From: Ichthyophis bannanicus
Lineage: Eukaryota; Chordata; Amphibia; Gymnophiona; Ichthyophiidae
Assembly (NCBI GenBank): GCA_033557465.1
Contig: CM066035.1
Span: 902,379,309 to 902,443,308 of the forward strand
Length of the DNA stretch: 64,000 bases
Direction: 5' to 3'
A program made the position numbers and the translations under genes. Positions 41,180-50,466 of this stretch are shown here, piece by piece. Under the pieces are notes generated by a model. It did no database searches and was not told the DNA's origin. It was given only the letters and a program-made list of their open reading frames with translations. Position 1 is the stretch's first letter. Each line of letters opens with the position of its first letter.

Positions 41180-41192
41180 CGAGGGATCACTG
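41180..41192. repeat. Tigger right terminal inverted repeat
   Basis: cgagggatcactg, the reverse complement of the left end with one mismatch, followed by TA. The last 250 bases after the transposase stop are a noncoding, AT-rich 3' region. Confidence 0.9.
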
Positions 41193-41297
41193 TACTCCCA
41201 AAAGCTTTCCTGTTGGATGCTGGGGAGCGTTGCTGTGCGGGCTCTGTTGGGGATGTTACCCATATGTAAATACTGCATTCTAGCTTGTTCCTGGAGA
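41193..41297. repeat. D7 left inverted repeat, outer part
   Basis: The sequence continues from 38688 and includes ttcctgttggatgctgggga and tgttacccatatg, ending cttgttcctggaga at 41297, which is the D7 left end in reverse. Confidence 0.8.
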
Positions 41298-41650
41298 TAA
41301 GCCCATAGACATTCTGCCAAGCTTTTTATTTTATTTGACCCAAATAAACTGAGGATTGCAGTCACCAAAAGTGTTCTCTCATTTTGCCTTGCAGATTGTA
41401 TTTCTTTTGCTTATGCTCAGGCAGCTTGAGTCTTGACGGTCATGTCACAACGCACATTGTCTAAGACATCGCTGTGTCGATGGTCCACTTGCACTCAGTC
41501 TCATGGTAGAGACTTGCAAAGCTGCTACCTGGGCTTTGGTTCACACATTCACTTTTCACTACTGTTTGGATGAGAATTCCCAACGTGCCAGCAGGTGGTT
41601 CGACCAGTCAGTTTTCAGAATCTATTTGGGGACTAGAATCCTTCTCCATC
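41298..41650 (+). pseudogene. D8 tyrosine recombinase C-terminal fragment
   Basis: This plus-strand DIRS fragment starts exactly where D7 ends. It shows remnants of RKPIDILPSFLFY-like sequence and the block VETCKAATWALVHTFTFHYC (about 41505-41565), which includes the tyrosine box HYCLDENSQR, then FDQSVFRIYLGT. The HxxR box (about 41450) is broken by a stop. The rest of the gene is absent; the simplest reading is that D7 was inserted into it. Confidence 0.7.
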
Positions 41651-41842
41651 TCCCGAAGCCCTGTTTTTTTCTGTTCTGTGTTGCCTCTGTGTAAAAAAAA
41701 AAAAAAGAGAACAGGAAAAGGGTGAAAAATAGTTTCCTTAGTTTCCATAGTGTGGTTTCTTCTTCTGATGATGTTAGTGGTGTCTGCCTGTTGCAGTACC
41801 TTTCTTTCCTTTTTTGTTGTGAAGCAGCTGGTAGATAGAGAT

Positions 41843-41990
41843 TGTTTATTCCAGACTTGCTATACTGCCCTTCGCATACACTTTAAGGCAGTTCACAATA
41901 TATAAAAACACAATCAAAAACCAGAATTAAAAATAATTAAAAAATAAGAAAACGGTTACAGTGTCCATAGGAAGAGAATCAAAAAAAAAG
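41843..41990 (-). mobile_element. LINE 3' end fragment
   Basis: In plus orientation it reads tttattccagacttgctata, then ccttcgcatacactttaagg and cagttcacaatatataaaaa. This is the reverse complement of the common LINE 3' end in which an aaggcag motif precedes an A-rich tail. No coding sequence remains. The stretch from 41651 to 41842 is noncoding, with an A run at 41693-41706. Confidence 0.5.
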
Positions 41991-42089
41991 TTATAGGTAA
42001 TAAAAGTTCCACAGTTCCGCTTATGCCAGTTTTGTCAAATATACAATAGATCCTTCAATCCTAAAATGCCAATTCAAAATTCCTGTATG

Positions 42090-42380
42090 TGAGCATTTAT
42101 CTTGCTTTTCCATGGAGAAAACAAGATTGCTCACCTGTAGCAGGTGTTCCCTGTGAAGAGCAGCGTAAGTCCTCACAACTCTTCCTCCTCCCCTGGAGTT
42201 GTCTTTTAACTGAGTTATTAACTAAGGAAAACGGTGTGGTGACATCATGTGGTAAGATGCATGAATGCACATCAGAGCTGGAGCTGAGAGAGGTTCCCGC
42301 ATGAAGATTCCATCAGTGTTAACACCCATATGTGAAGACTGTTCATGGAGAGCATTTGCTACAGATGAGTTCTTGTTTTT
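42090..42380. repeat. D8 internal complementary region and right terminal repeat, diverged
   Basis: ICR: agattgctcacctgtagcag, gtaagtcctcacaactcttc and ctcccctggagttg. The right repeat ends acccatatgtgaagactgtt, then tgctacagatgagttcttg. These match the terminal regions of D2-D9 but with many substitutions, so this copy is older. Confidence 0.7.
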
Positions 42381-42411
42381 CCCCTCAGAGTTCTGAAGCT
42401 TGGGACATCAC

Positions 42412-42530
42412 ACTTGTCTGGATTGGTCTAGCAGGACAATAAGAAAGGAGAAATTGTTTTTACCTGCTAATTTCCTTCCTTTGACTCCTGCTAGACCAGT
42501 CCAGGGCACTTCCCAGACGAGTGTCTCATG
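42412..42530. repeat. Internal complementary region of a third DIRS family
   Basis: The segment ggattggtctagcagga is followed at about 42482 by its inverse tcctgctagaccagtcca. Between them is gaaattgtttttacctgcta. The organisation (a short left complement, then a longer right complement with an acttacctg-like core) is that of the D1 ICR, but the sequence is a different family. No coding part of this element is adjacent. The stretch 42531-42716 is noncoding. Confidence 0.55.
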
Positions 42531-42716
42531 TTAGGTGTCATGTTTAGTGTATCCAGTTAGGTAGTTAAGGGTACTCGTTTTATCCTGCAGAAGATCACAG
42601 CTGTTTGTGAGGCTGATTCTATGTGCGTGGGTTTTTTCTTTTCTAAATAGTATTTCACATCAGCTTGGTAAGTAGTATACTGGAAAATTCCAACACCACT
42701 CCTTATTCTGGTGATA

Positions 42717-42830
42717 AGAACATAAGATATGCCATACTGGGTCAGACCAAGGTCCATCAAGCCCAGTATTCTGTTTCCAACAGTGGCCAATCTAGGTCAT
42801 ATGTACCTAGCAGTTTCCCCAAGAGACACA
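42717..42830 (-). mobile_element. CR1-type 3' end, antisense
   Basis: In plus orientation: aagaacataagatatgccat, actgggtcagaccaaggtcc and agtattctgtttccaacagt. This is the reverse complement of a CR1 3' UTR end like that at 3795-3876. It has no coding part. Confidence 0.75.
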
Positions 42831-42959
42831 AGTTCCACAATGCTTGTACTGGGTCAAGCATTGATATCTTCGGTCACTTCTTAATGATGTCACTGAAAGT
42901 CTGCCTCTATCTGTGGGTTGGGCTGCACAACCCATTTGTCTGGACTTGAGGAAATGAGA

Positions 42960-43218
42960 ACAAACTCAAGCCCATTGTTAACACTGTTGCATTCTCAGAG
43001 GATCTACCTGTTCTTGGTAAGGGGGCAGAAATGCTGCATCGCATTAACAGCTTTAATACATGGCTCTAGACCTGGTGCAAACGAGAAGGATTCAGATTTA
43101 TTGGTGACTGAGGAAACAGATGAACCAACAAGAGACTGTACTGTGCTGATGGACTACATCTCTCTGTTGCAGGGAAAAGAATCCTAAGTGGAAAATTCAG
43201 GCAGTATGTGGATATGCA
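42960..43218 (+). pseudogene. CR1-like ORF1 C-terminal end (esterase)
   Basis: In the last frame, WCKREGFRFIGD precedes a TGA, and DGLHLSVAGKRILSGKF, then RQYVDMHLN and a stop, follow at about 43150-43218. The D-G-L-H box is the C-terminal catalytic Asp-His region of SGNH esterases found in CR1 ORF1. The N-terminal parts are missing. Confidence 0.65.
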
Positions 43219-43394
43219 TTTAAACTAGATAAAGGGGGTGACAGATGGGGAAGGACAAGTTCAGGACGTCACTCCCGTCAAAAGCAGAACAACATCAGAA
43301 ACAGCCACACTTATAAACCACACACCAAGGACAAGTGGGCAGAACAAAATCAATGCAAAATACATGCAAGCCAGTTAAAGGCTGGAAAGCAATG

Positions 43395-44575
43395 AGCACA
43401 AATTCTCGAAGCTTAGCCAACAAAGTTCCAGACCTGGAAGCCCTAATGGTGGAAATGGACTTGGACATTGTGGCCATTACAGAAACATAGTTTAATGAAT
43501 CGCATGATTGGGATATAGCCATAGCTGGCTATAATCTATTCAGAAGAGACAGAGAAAATGGAAAAGGAGGAGGAGTAGCCTTGTATGTCAAAAGCAATAT
43601 TAAAGCTACTGAAATGCAGGGAGCATGGCGAAAAGAAGAAGTACTCTGGATTGTGTTGGAAAGAGGAGATGGCACTGTCATCCATACTGCTGTAATCTAC
43701 AGACCTCCGACTCAAATTGGAGAGATAGATAACAAATTGATTATAGATATTGCCAAGATAGCCACAAAGGGGGAAGTGATCATATTGGGTGACTTTAATC
43801 TACCCAATGTAGATTGGATTACTCCTTCTGCAAATCTGGAAAGAAGCAAAAAAATTGTGGATGCTTTCCAAGATACGTTACTTAGACAAATGGTGATGGA
43901 ACCAACCAGGGAAAGCTCAAGCTCAACGGTGATAGCATGTCGAATGTCTGGGTGGGTGCCCCTGTGAGCAGCAGCGATCATCACACTGTGTGGTTTGAGA
44001 TAAAAGCCAAGGTGCAGTCCAATCATAGCAAGCTCAAAATCCTAAACTTCAAAAATACTGACTTCAGTAAAATGGCCAGGTACCTAAAGGAGGAGTTGGC
44101 AGGGTGGAAGGGGATAAGGGAAGTGGAATTGCAATGGGCTAAACTAAAGGTGGCAATAAAAGGGGCAACAGATAAATATGTAAGAAAAGTAAATAAAAAC
44201 AAGAGGAGAAGGAAACCTATTTGGTTTTCCAAAGAAGTGGCTGCTCAAATAAAGGCAAAAAAAAACAGCTTTCGCAAAACTCAAAAGCTTGCAAACAGAG
44301 GAACACAGAAATGAATACAGGATCAAACTCAAAGAGACAAAAAGAGAAATAAGGATAGCAAAATCAAAGGCAGAGGAAAAGATGGCTAAAGCTGTGAAGT
44401 GTGGCGACAAAACTTTCTTCAGGTATATTCGGGAAAGGAAGAAGATGAGAGGTGGAATTGCAGGACTCAGAAGTGCTGGGAACGGACTCGTGGAAAGTGA
44501 CATTGAAAAAGCGAAATTGCTAAACAAATACTTATGCTCTGTTTTTACTAAAGAAAATCCGTGAGAAGGACCACC
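43395..44575 (+). pseudogene. CR1-like ORF2 endonuclease and linker
   Basis: Apurinic-type endonuclease motifs: NARSLANKVPDLEALMVEMD (about 43397), IVAITET followed by a TAG at about 43489, GGGVALYVKSNIKATEMQGA, VIYRPP, VIILGDFNLPNVDW (about 43778-43820), then after a frame change SSSDHHTVWFEI (about 43965-44000). The SDHH motif is the catalytic His box. A Lys-rich linker and KTFFRYIRERKKMRGG follow. At least two frame changes are visible. It would nick the target DNA to prime reverse transcription. Confidence 0.8.
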
Positions 44576-45290
44576 TGTGACTCCCAAATATAAAAATGGA
44601 ATGAGGTAGATACCACATCATTCAAAGAAGATGATGTGTTAGAACAACTTGCAAAACTGAAAGTGGACAAGGCCATGGGACCGGATGGGATACATCCCAG
44701 GATACTGAAAGGGCTCAGAGAGGTTCTTGCAGGGCCCTTAAAGGATGTTTTCAACAGATCCTTGGAAACAGGAGAAGTTCCTCAAGACTGGAGAATGGCT
44801 GATGTGGTACCTCTACACAAAAGTGGTGACAGGGAAGAAGTGTCAAACTTACAGGCCTGTGAGCCTTACCTCTGTGGCGGGAAAAGTAATGGAGGAGCTC
44901 CTGAAAGAGCAAATAGTGGACTTTCTCAAAACCAACAGGTTGCAAGATCCGAGGCAACATGGTTTTACCGAAGGACGATCTTACCAAACAAATCTGATTG
45001 AGTTCTTTGACTGGGTGACCAGAGAACTAGATCAGGGGCATGCGATGGATGTCATCTACCTGAATTTCAGCAAAGCCTTTGATACTGTCCCTCATAGGAG
45101 GCTTATCAATAAACTCAGTAGTTTGGGGATGGGTCCCAAGGTGGTAAACTGGATCAGAAATTGGTTGACTGACAGACAACAGAAGGTGATGGTAAATGGA
45201 GCTCACTCGGATGAGGGGAAAGTGATTAGCGGGGTGCCCCAGGGTTCAATCCTGGGCCCGGACCTGTTCAATGTTTTTGTGAGTGATATT
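44576..45290 (+). pseudogene. CR1-like reverse transcriptase, N-terminal half
   Basis: Blocks: LEQLAKLKVDKAMGPDGIHP (about 44639-44698), a frameshift near 44830, then YRPVSLTSVAGKVMEELL, DPRQHGFTEGRSYQTNL, YLNFSKAFDTVPHRRLINKL (motif A, about 45057-45115) and ISGVPQGSILGPDLFNVFVS (motif B, about 45224-45285). The gene is interrupted by an L2-like LINE between motifs B and C. Confidence 0.85.
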
Positions 45291-46070
45291 GGAATCATGC
45301 CAGAACAGCTAAAAATAGCTACAATTAGACCTATCCCTAAAAAAACAAACCTTGAAAAAAACAATCCAGCTGCATATAGACCAATTTCCAGCTTACCACT
45401 CCTGGCAAAAATTATTGAGAAGGCAGTACAACTACAGCTTCAAGACCATATTGATGAGCATGCACCACTTGACATACATCAGCATGGCTTCCGCCCTAAC
45501 CATGGAGTTGAAACGCTACTTCTATATTTATTCAATGACATCACTCAAACCATAGACAATTACAATAGAGGAACCTTAATGATCTTCTTAGATATTTCAG
45601 CGGCCTTTGATACAGTGGACCATGCAATCCTCTTAACCAGACTAAAGAGCATCGGTTTAACTGGCACTGTCCTAAACTGGTTTGAATCCTACCTAATTGA
45701 TAGGCAGTTCCAAGTTAAAATTGGTCTAAACACTTCACGTCACACGGTAATCAAACAAGGCGTACCGCAAGGATCTGCACTCTCCTCACTTCTCTTTAAC
45801 TTATTTATCCAACCAATCTGTCACATAATAGCAACTCATCAAATAGACTACACGATTTATGCGGATGATATCATGATTTACACTCCAATTGATATTAACT
45901 GCCCAGACTACAACAAGATTTCAAACTGCATTACCAGCATTTCCATTTGGCTGACAAATAACAACCTTGCATTAAACTTGAACAAGACTGAAGCACTTAT
46001 TGTAACTAGAAACACCAGCTTTAATCCCCCCACCATACATCACGTGCAACAACACAAAGATTCCAATTAA
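44745..46070 (+). CDS. Chimeric open frame: CR1-like RT half fused to L2-like RT
   Basis: A 441-codon frame runs without a stop from the CR1-like RT (motifs A and B, to VSDIG) straight into the L2-like RT of the inserted LINE: LDISAAFDTVDHAILLTRLK (motif A), IKQGVPQGSALSSLLFNL (motif B) and IDYTIYADDIMIYTP (motif C), ending after NLNKTEALIVTRN. It is a product of in-frame insertion, not a natural gene. I do not expect a function. The L2-like RT part alone looks undamaged up to 46070. Confidence 0.75.
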   Translation: MFSTDPWKQEKFLKTGEWLMWYLYTKVVTGKKCQTYRPVSLTSVAGKVMEELLKEQIVDFLKTNRLQDPRQHGFTEGRSYQTNLIEFFDWVTRELDQGHAMDVIYLNFSKAFDTVPHRRLINKLSSLGMGPKVVNWIRNWLTDRQQKVMVNGAHSDEGKVISGVPQGSILGPDLFNVFVSDIGIMPEQLKIATIRPIPKKTNLEKNNPAAYRPISSLPLLAKIIEKAVQLQLQDHIDEHAPLDIHQHGFRPNHGVETLLLYLFNDITQTIDNYNRGTLMIFLDISAAFDTVDHAILLTRLKSIGLTGTVLNWFESYLIDRQFQVKIGLNTSRHTVIKQGVPQGSALSSLLFNLFIQPICHIIATHQIDYTIYADDIMIYTPIDINCPDYNKISNCITSISIWLTNNNLALNLNKTEALIVTRNTSFNPPTIHHVQQHKDSN

Positions 46071-46906
46071 GGACGAAGTAAGATACCTCGGAGTAACCCT
46101 CGATAATAAGCTAAACCTACGATCTCACATAAGAAAAACTGTTAAAAACGCCTACTACAGAATGAAAATAATTAGACGCCTCAAGCCTCTTATCTCTTAT
46201 GAGCACTTTCGTACAGTCTGCCAGGCACTTATTACTCCCATTCTGGATTTTTGCAACCCTATCTACAATGGTCTTTCAAAACATGCTCTCAAGCCACTCC
46301 AAATGGCACAGAATACAGCAGCAAGAATAATAATCAATGGCTCAACTAATTATGACCACATTACCCCCATCCTTAAAGAACTCCACTGGCTCCCGATAAC
46401 CCTTCGCATAAAGTATAAGTTAATCATAAATATTTTCAAAATGAAACACAAGAGTTCTGCAATCAGCCTCCATGCCCTCTTACTCCATGATAACAGCAGT
46501 AGACCAAAAAGGTTATCCACTTCAAACACCCTCAACACCCCAAGAAACTACTCTAAATCATGCAGATGTACTTCACAAAGAGCAATTTCTTTGGCTGCCC
46601 CTTTAATTTGGAACTCTCTCCCTCCTGATTTACGTTCAATTGATAATTTAAAAGACTTTCGTAAGCAATTAAAAACTACACTTTTCATTGAACACTATGG
46701 ATCAACAATTGACTAGTTATCATCTATTGTATCTATTATATAAATAATTTTGCTATATTGTTAACCCTTGTTATTTTTCCTGTATTACCACTGTCCTGTT
46801 ATGTTTATACTGTGTATGTTTCCCTTGCTTATAACCTTTGTGTTTCTTGTAACCGCTTTGATTGAAGGAAAAGGCGGTATAAAAACTTGTTAAATAAATA
46901 AATATT
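45291..46906 (+). mobile_element. L2-like LINE inserted in the CR1-like RT
   Basis: It starts within the RT coding region (IMPEQLKIATIRPIPKKTN) and ends with an L2-type 3' UTR: taaccgctttgattgaagga, aaggcggtataaaaacttg and (aaat)n. Host sequence resumes at attgctgaaagactgaatgg. A short repeat, atatt, at both junctions is a possible target duplication. The same 3' end occurs alone at about 60803-60890. The element is 5'-truncated. Confidence 0.85.
46071..46716 (+). pseudogene. L2-like RT C-terminal region, frameshifted
   Basis: After a stop at 46068-46070 the next frame continues with RYLGVTLDNKLNLRSHIRK-like residues and then, open from 46162: RLKPLISYEHFRTVCQALI, LDFCNPIYNGL, QNTAARIIINGS, LHWLPITLRIKYKLIINIFK and WNSLPPDLRSIDNLKDFRKQ, ending at TAG 46714-46716. 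This is the conserved C-terminal domain of L2/CR1-type RTs. Confidence 0.8.
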
Positions 46907-47690
46907 GCTGAAAGACTGAATGGAAAGGTGTCTTTTTGCAGATGACACAAAAATTTGCAACAGAGTGGACTTCCCCGAGGGAGTGGTTAACATGAGTAAA
47001 GATCTACAAAAGCTGGAAGAATGGTCTAATGCTTGGCAATTAAGATTTAATGCGAAGAAGTGCAGTGTCATGCACTTGGGTAGCAGGAATCCAATGGAAA
47101 TGTACGTGATAGGGGGTGAGAGGTTGGTGTGCACAGATCAGGAGAAAGACCAAGGTGTGATAATTTCTGTAGATCTCAAGGTGGCAAAACAGTGCGACAA
47201 GGCGGTGGCAAAAGCCAGGAGGATGTTGGGCTGCATGCAAAGAGAAATTACCAGCAGAAAGGAAGAGGTACTAATGCCACTGTATAAGTCACTGGTGAGG
47301 CCTCACTTGGAAATACTGTGTTCAGTTTTGGAAACCATATCTTGCAAAGGATGTAAAAAGAATGGAAACTGTTCAGAGGAAGGCGGCCAAAATGATTTGG
47401 AGCCTGCGTCAGAAGCCTTATGAGAAGAGACTTGAAGACCTAAACATGTACACTTTGGAGGAGAGGAGGGACAGGGGAGATATGATTCAGACCTTTAAAT
47501 ACTTAAAGAGAAATAATGAACAAAGAAACCTCTTCCAAAGACGGGAAAGCTGTAAAACTAGAGGGCATAACATGAAGCTGCAAGGTGGTAAATTGAAAGG
47601 CAATGTCAGCAAATACTTTTTCACTGAAAGGGTGGTGGATGCTTGGAATGCCCTCCTGATGGAAGTGGTGGGGCAAACACAGTGATGGAG
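46907..47690 (+). pseudogene. CR1-like reverse transcriptase, C-terminal half
   Basis: It resumes after the nested LINE with CLFADDTKICNRVDF (motif C, catalytic Asp pair present, about 46930), KLEEWSNAWQLRFNAKKCSV, MHLGSRNP, KAVAKARRMLGCMQREI and LYKSLVRPHLE. A frame change occurs near 47330, then METVQRKAAKMIWSLRQKPY and EERRDRGDMIQTFKYLK. After 47690 comes a 3' UTR of about 250 bases. Confidence 0.8.
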
Positions 47691-47945
47691 TTCAAAGTGG
47701 CATGGGACAGACACAGTGGATCCCTTTACAGCAACAGGATAAAATCAAAATAAACTGAACCATCTAATTTCTCAACAAATAGGGGTGTCCTACACGGAGC
47801 GGCGGGTTCACCCCTAAAACAAAGACATGGGGAGGGATGGCCTGCCCAGAGTGGCAGGAGCACCTACTCCTGCCATCTTACTGGGCAGACTAGATGGACC
47901 ATACTGGTCTTTATCTGCCGTAATTTACTATGTTACTATGTTAAA

Positions 47946-48103
47946 TCTATCTATCTTCTGTCTTTCCCTCTCTCTCTCTGTAATATAGATAGATACAAGT
48001 ATGATATATGCATAAATAAAATAGGTTTATATGAAGCAAAATTTAATATTGTAACAGGATATCCAGTTATACATTTTTATAGGGGTGATGTGGTAATCAT
48101 GAT
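47946..48103. other. Spacer between CR1-like LINE and D9
   Basis: AT-rich sequence with a (TC)n/(GATA)-like simple repeat at about 47948-47990. I recognise nothing else in it. Confidence 0.5.
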
Positions 48104-48270
48104 TCTCCAGGACCAAGCAGGAAGTCAGTCCTCACATATGGGTGACATCGACGTCGATGGAGCCCTTGCGGAGCATTTCCCCAGCTTTCTATGAAAGCCT
48201 TTGGAAATACTGCACTCATGCGCAGTCCCCTTCCCGCCTAAAGGTGCCGTCTTGCTCAGTCTTTCTTTTT
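48104..48270. repeat. D9 left inverted terminal repeat
   Basis: It contains the perfect dyad catcgacgtcgatg and the block agctttctatgaaagccttt, then ggtgccgtcttgctcagtc. Its reverse complement is at 56855-57000. A 220-base noncoding leader follows. Confidence 0.85.
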
Positions 48271-48491
48271 TCGAGGAGCCCAACGGACGTCTGTCCTTGT
48301 CACCCGGAGAAAAGTTAGATTTTTCTTGCGATTTCATCGCGGTTCTTGTCCGGTTCGATGCCGGTTCCCCTTCCTGCCGGGTTCGGTACACCGGTATCGA
48401 GCCCGTCTTCTGTTTTTTTCGGTTCGCGCCCTTTTTTTTCTTTTCCCTGGAAGGCCGGTCCTTCGACCTCGTGGGGGCCCTTTTTTCCCCG

Positions 48492-50372
48492 ATGGCTTCC
48501 AGTGGTTTCAAGAAGTGTGATCGGTGCAAGAAACTGATGTCTCTCACTGACGCACACGACTGCTGCCTTCGGTGCCTCGGTCCAGATCATGATCCTAAGA
48601 TCTGTGGCCCGTGTGTCAAAATGTCCACTAAGGCACTGCGAAGTCGACAGCATCAAAAGGAAAGGCTTTTTTCTGATTCTGCCTCCGGCCGGGCCCGGAC
48701 CTCATCTGAGGCCTCAACGTCTCGGGAATCTGACCCCGAGCATCGCAGGGGGTCCTCCGATCGGGAACAAAAGAGGAAGAAGCGGCTTGCGAGGGCGGCG
48801 TCGGAGGAGGTCCCTGGCTTCTCGAGGGCTAGGTCCTTGGACCCCCGACCGCCATCCCGGGCCCCTTGGAACAGGAGAAGCCGTCCAAAATGCCTCGTGT
48901 GGAGCCGGAGTCTGCTGGACACGTAAGTCCTGTTGTCCTCGAGGACTCTCCTCCCAGGGAGCCGATGTCGGGCTCGGCGCCGCCAGGGCCCGAGTTGGTA
49001 GCTGCTGAGTCTCCTGAGCTTGGACTCAGGCTGACAGCCTTGGAGTGCAGATTGTCTGCCTTCATGGATCAGCAGCAGGTGCTGATGGCCAGCCTTGCTG
49101 GTGCATCTGTCCCAACCACCGGGACATCGACATCGAAGTCGACCCCGGAGACTGAGCCGATACTCGAGACCATGAAGGCTCGAGGTCGTCCTCGGTCGCG
49201 GTCACCCTCAACCTCCCGCTCGGGACCGAGGGCGTCGATGCCGGTGCCTTCGGCATCGGGGCGGGTGCTGCCGGGACCCACGCGGTCGGAGCCCCCCGAC
49301 TCCTCTTCGGACGAGTCCGCATGGGAGATGGAGGACAAGGAGTCCCCCCCATACCTTTCGTACTCACCGCAGTCCGTACCCCGGAGTAGATCCCCCCCGG
49401 AGGATTCTCGGTTCTCGGAGTTCGTTAGGGAGATGGCCGCAGCTTTGGCGATTCCCGCGGACCCCGAAGAGGAGCCTCGAGCTCCAGGCCCTCCAGTATG
49501 ACTCTCCTCCGAAGGAGGCCTTTACTGTCCCAGTTCCTCCGATGCTGGAATGGCTCCTTTTCCGGATGTTGGAGGCACCGGCCTCGGCACCAGTTCTGAC
49601 CAAGCAGGTCGATTCTATTTATCGACTCCGTAAGAGCCCTGGCTTCCAAAAGGCGCAGCTACCACACCATTCCATGGTGGTGGAATCGGCCATGCATCGT
49701 CTGAAAAGCCAGAAGATGCACTCCGCGGTGCCCCCCAGCAGGGAGGACCGGAACCTGGATGCGTTTGGTAGAAAGTGCTTCCAGGGCTCGATGCTTGCTT
49801 GCCATGTCCAGTCCTACCAGCTGTACATGGGCATGTACTTGCGTGACCTGCAAAGGAGCTCTGCTCGTCTCTCCGGGAAACCTTTGCAGAGGTTCAAGTC
49901 CTTGTCCTCGGGAGTGCGGGAATGCTCTAAGTTCATGTCCCGAGCAGCCTACGATGGCTTCGAGGCCTCGGCCCGTGTTGCGGCAGCCGGCATCACAGCT
50001 CGACGCCAGGCATGGCTGCTGTCGTCGGACCTCGAGCCATGGGTACAGGACAAGTTGGTCGATGTCCCTTGCCGAGGTGAAAACCTTTTTGGCAAGCCCA
50101 TGGCCGAGAAGGCTGCTGAGCTCGAAACCGAGCACCTCACTAGGACAAGGCTGTCCAGAAAAACCTCTGCCCCTTCCCAGAAAAAGAAGGGCTCGGGTAA
50201 GAAGTCCTTTTACCCGAGGAAGGCGACTGCCTACAAACCGTTCCCACATTACCAGGCCTCCCCAGCTCCCCAGCAGGGTCAGCAGGCCAAGGGGCAGGGA
50301 CATGGGCCCCGTAGGCAGAAGACCCCCAAGCCTCCGGCTCCTGATTCCACTCAGCAGGGTGGGGGTTTTTGA
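48492..50372 (+). pseudogene. D9 gag with two frameshifts
   Basis: The start MASSGFKKCDRCKK and the full N-terminal cysteine motif (CDRC, CLRCLGPDH, CGPC; residues about 9-42) are intact. The first frame runs to 48926, with a change of frame near 48870. The middle frame (48866-49501) has a Ser/Pro/Glu-rich region and SEFVREMAAALAIPADPEEE. A second frame change near 49495 leads to the conserved core (49542-50372): QLPHHSMVVESAMHRLKSQK, FGRKCFQGSMLACHVQSYQ, QAWLLSSDLEPWVQDKLVDV and GENLFGKPMAEKAAELE, with a basic Gln/Pro-rich tail ending GGGF and TGA. The core alone is well preserved. Confidence 0.85.
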
Positions 50373-50452
50373 CTCCCAAAGCATAGCCTCTCCGTCTCTG
50401 CTGTCCCATCCCTGCACAGGAGGTCGACTAGCCCAGTTTGCCCATAGGTGGC

Positions 50453-50466
50453 CACCCGTTACAGGA
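50453..50466. repeat. Target duplication, left copy
   Basis: cacccgttacagga, repeated exactly at 51545-51558 at the other edge of the palindromic insertion. Confidence 0.9.

Larger units (their letters stand above)
38689..41192 (+). mobile_element. Complete Tigger/pogo-type DNA transposon in the D7 terminal repeat
   Basis: About 2.5 kb with terminal inverted repeats cagtgttccctcg at the left and cgagggatcactg at the right (one mismatch in 13), flanked by TA at 38687-38688 and at 41193-41194, the target duplication of the Tc1/mariner-pogo superfamily. One uninterrupted transposase gene lies inside. The flanks ggaaggcacagcggag and ctcccaaaagctttcctgtt join into the DIRS left inverted repeat of D7, so the host site is known. 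Confidence 0.95.
16121..41297 (-). mobile_element. D7: DIRS-type retrotransposon, minus strand, split by D4, D5 and Tigger
   Basis: Reading leftward from 41297: left inverted repeat (41297-41193 and 38688-38641, split by Tigger), leader, gag N-terminus (38402-38056), [D5 inserted], rest of gag (27086 to about 25540), RT N-terminus (about 25540-25232), [D4 inserted], rest of RT and RNase H (18720-17181), recombinase (17180-16121). Each coding segment resumes where the previous one stopped, which is the main evidence for one element. The recombinase is cut off at 16121 before its tyrosine box, so the 3' end is missing. All genes carry stops. Confidence 0.75.
42940..47945 (+). mobile_element. 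CR1-like LINE, near full ORF2, interrupted by an L2-like LINE
   Basis: It contains the end of an ORF1 esterase (DGLHLSVAGKRILSGKF, ending at about 43218), an ORF2 with endonuclease (about 43395-44000) and RT (about 44620-47420), a 3' UTR and a terminal tactatgttactatgtt repeat at 47926-47943, the CR1-style octamer end. A 1.6-kb L2-like LINE lies inside RT. Several frameshifts are present. The start is probably 5'-truncated near 42940. Confidence 0.8.
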
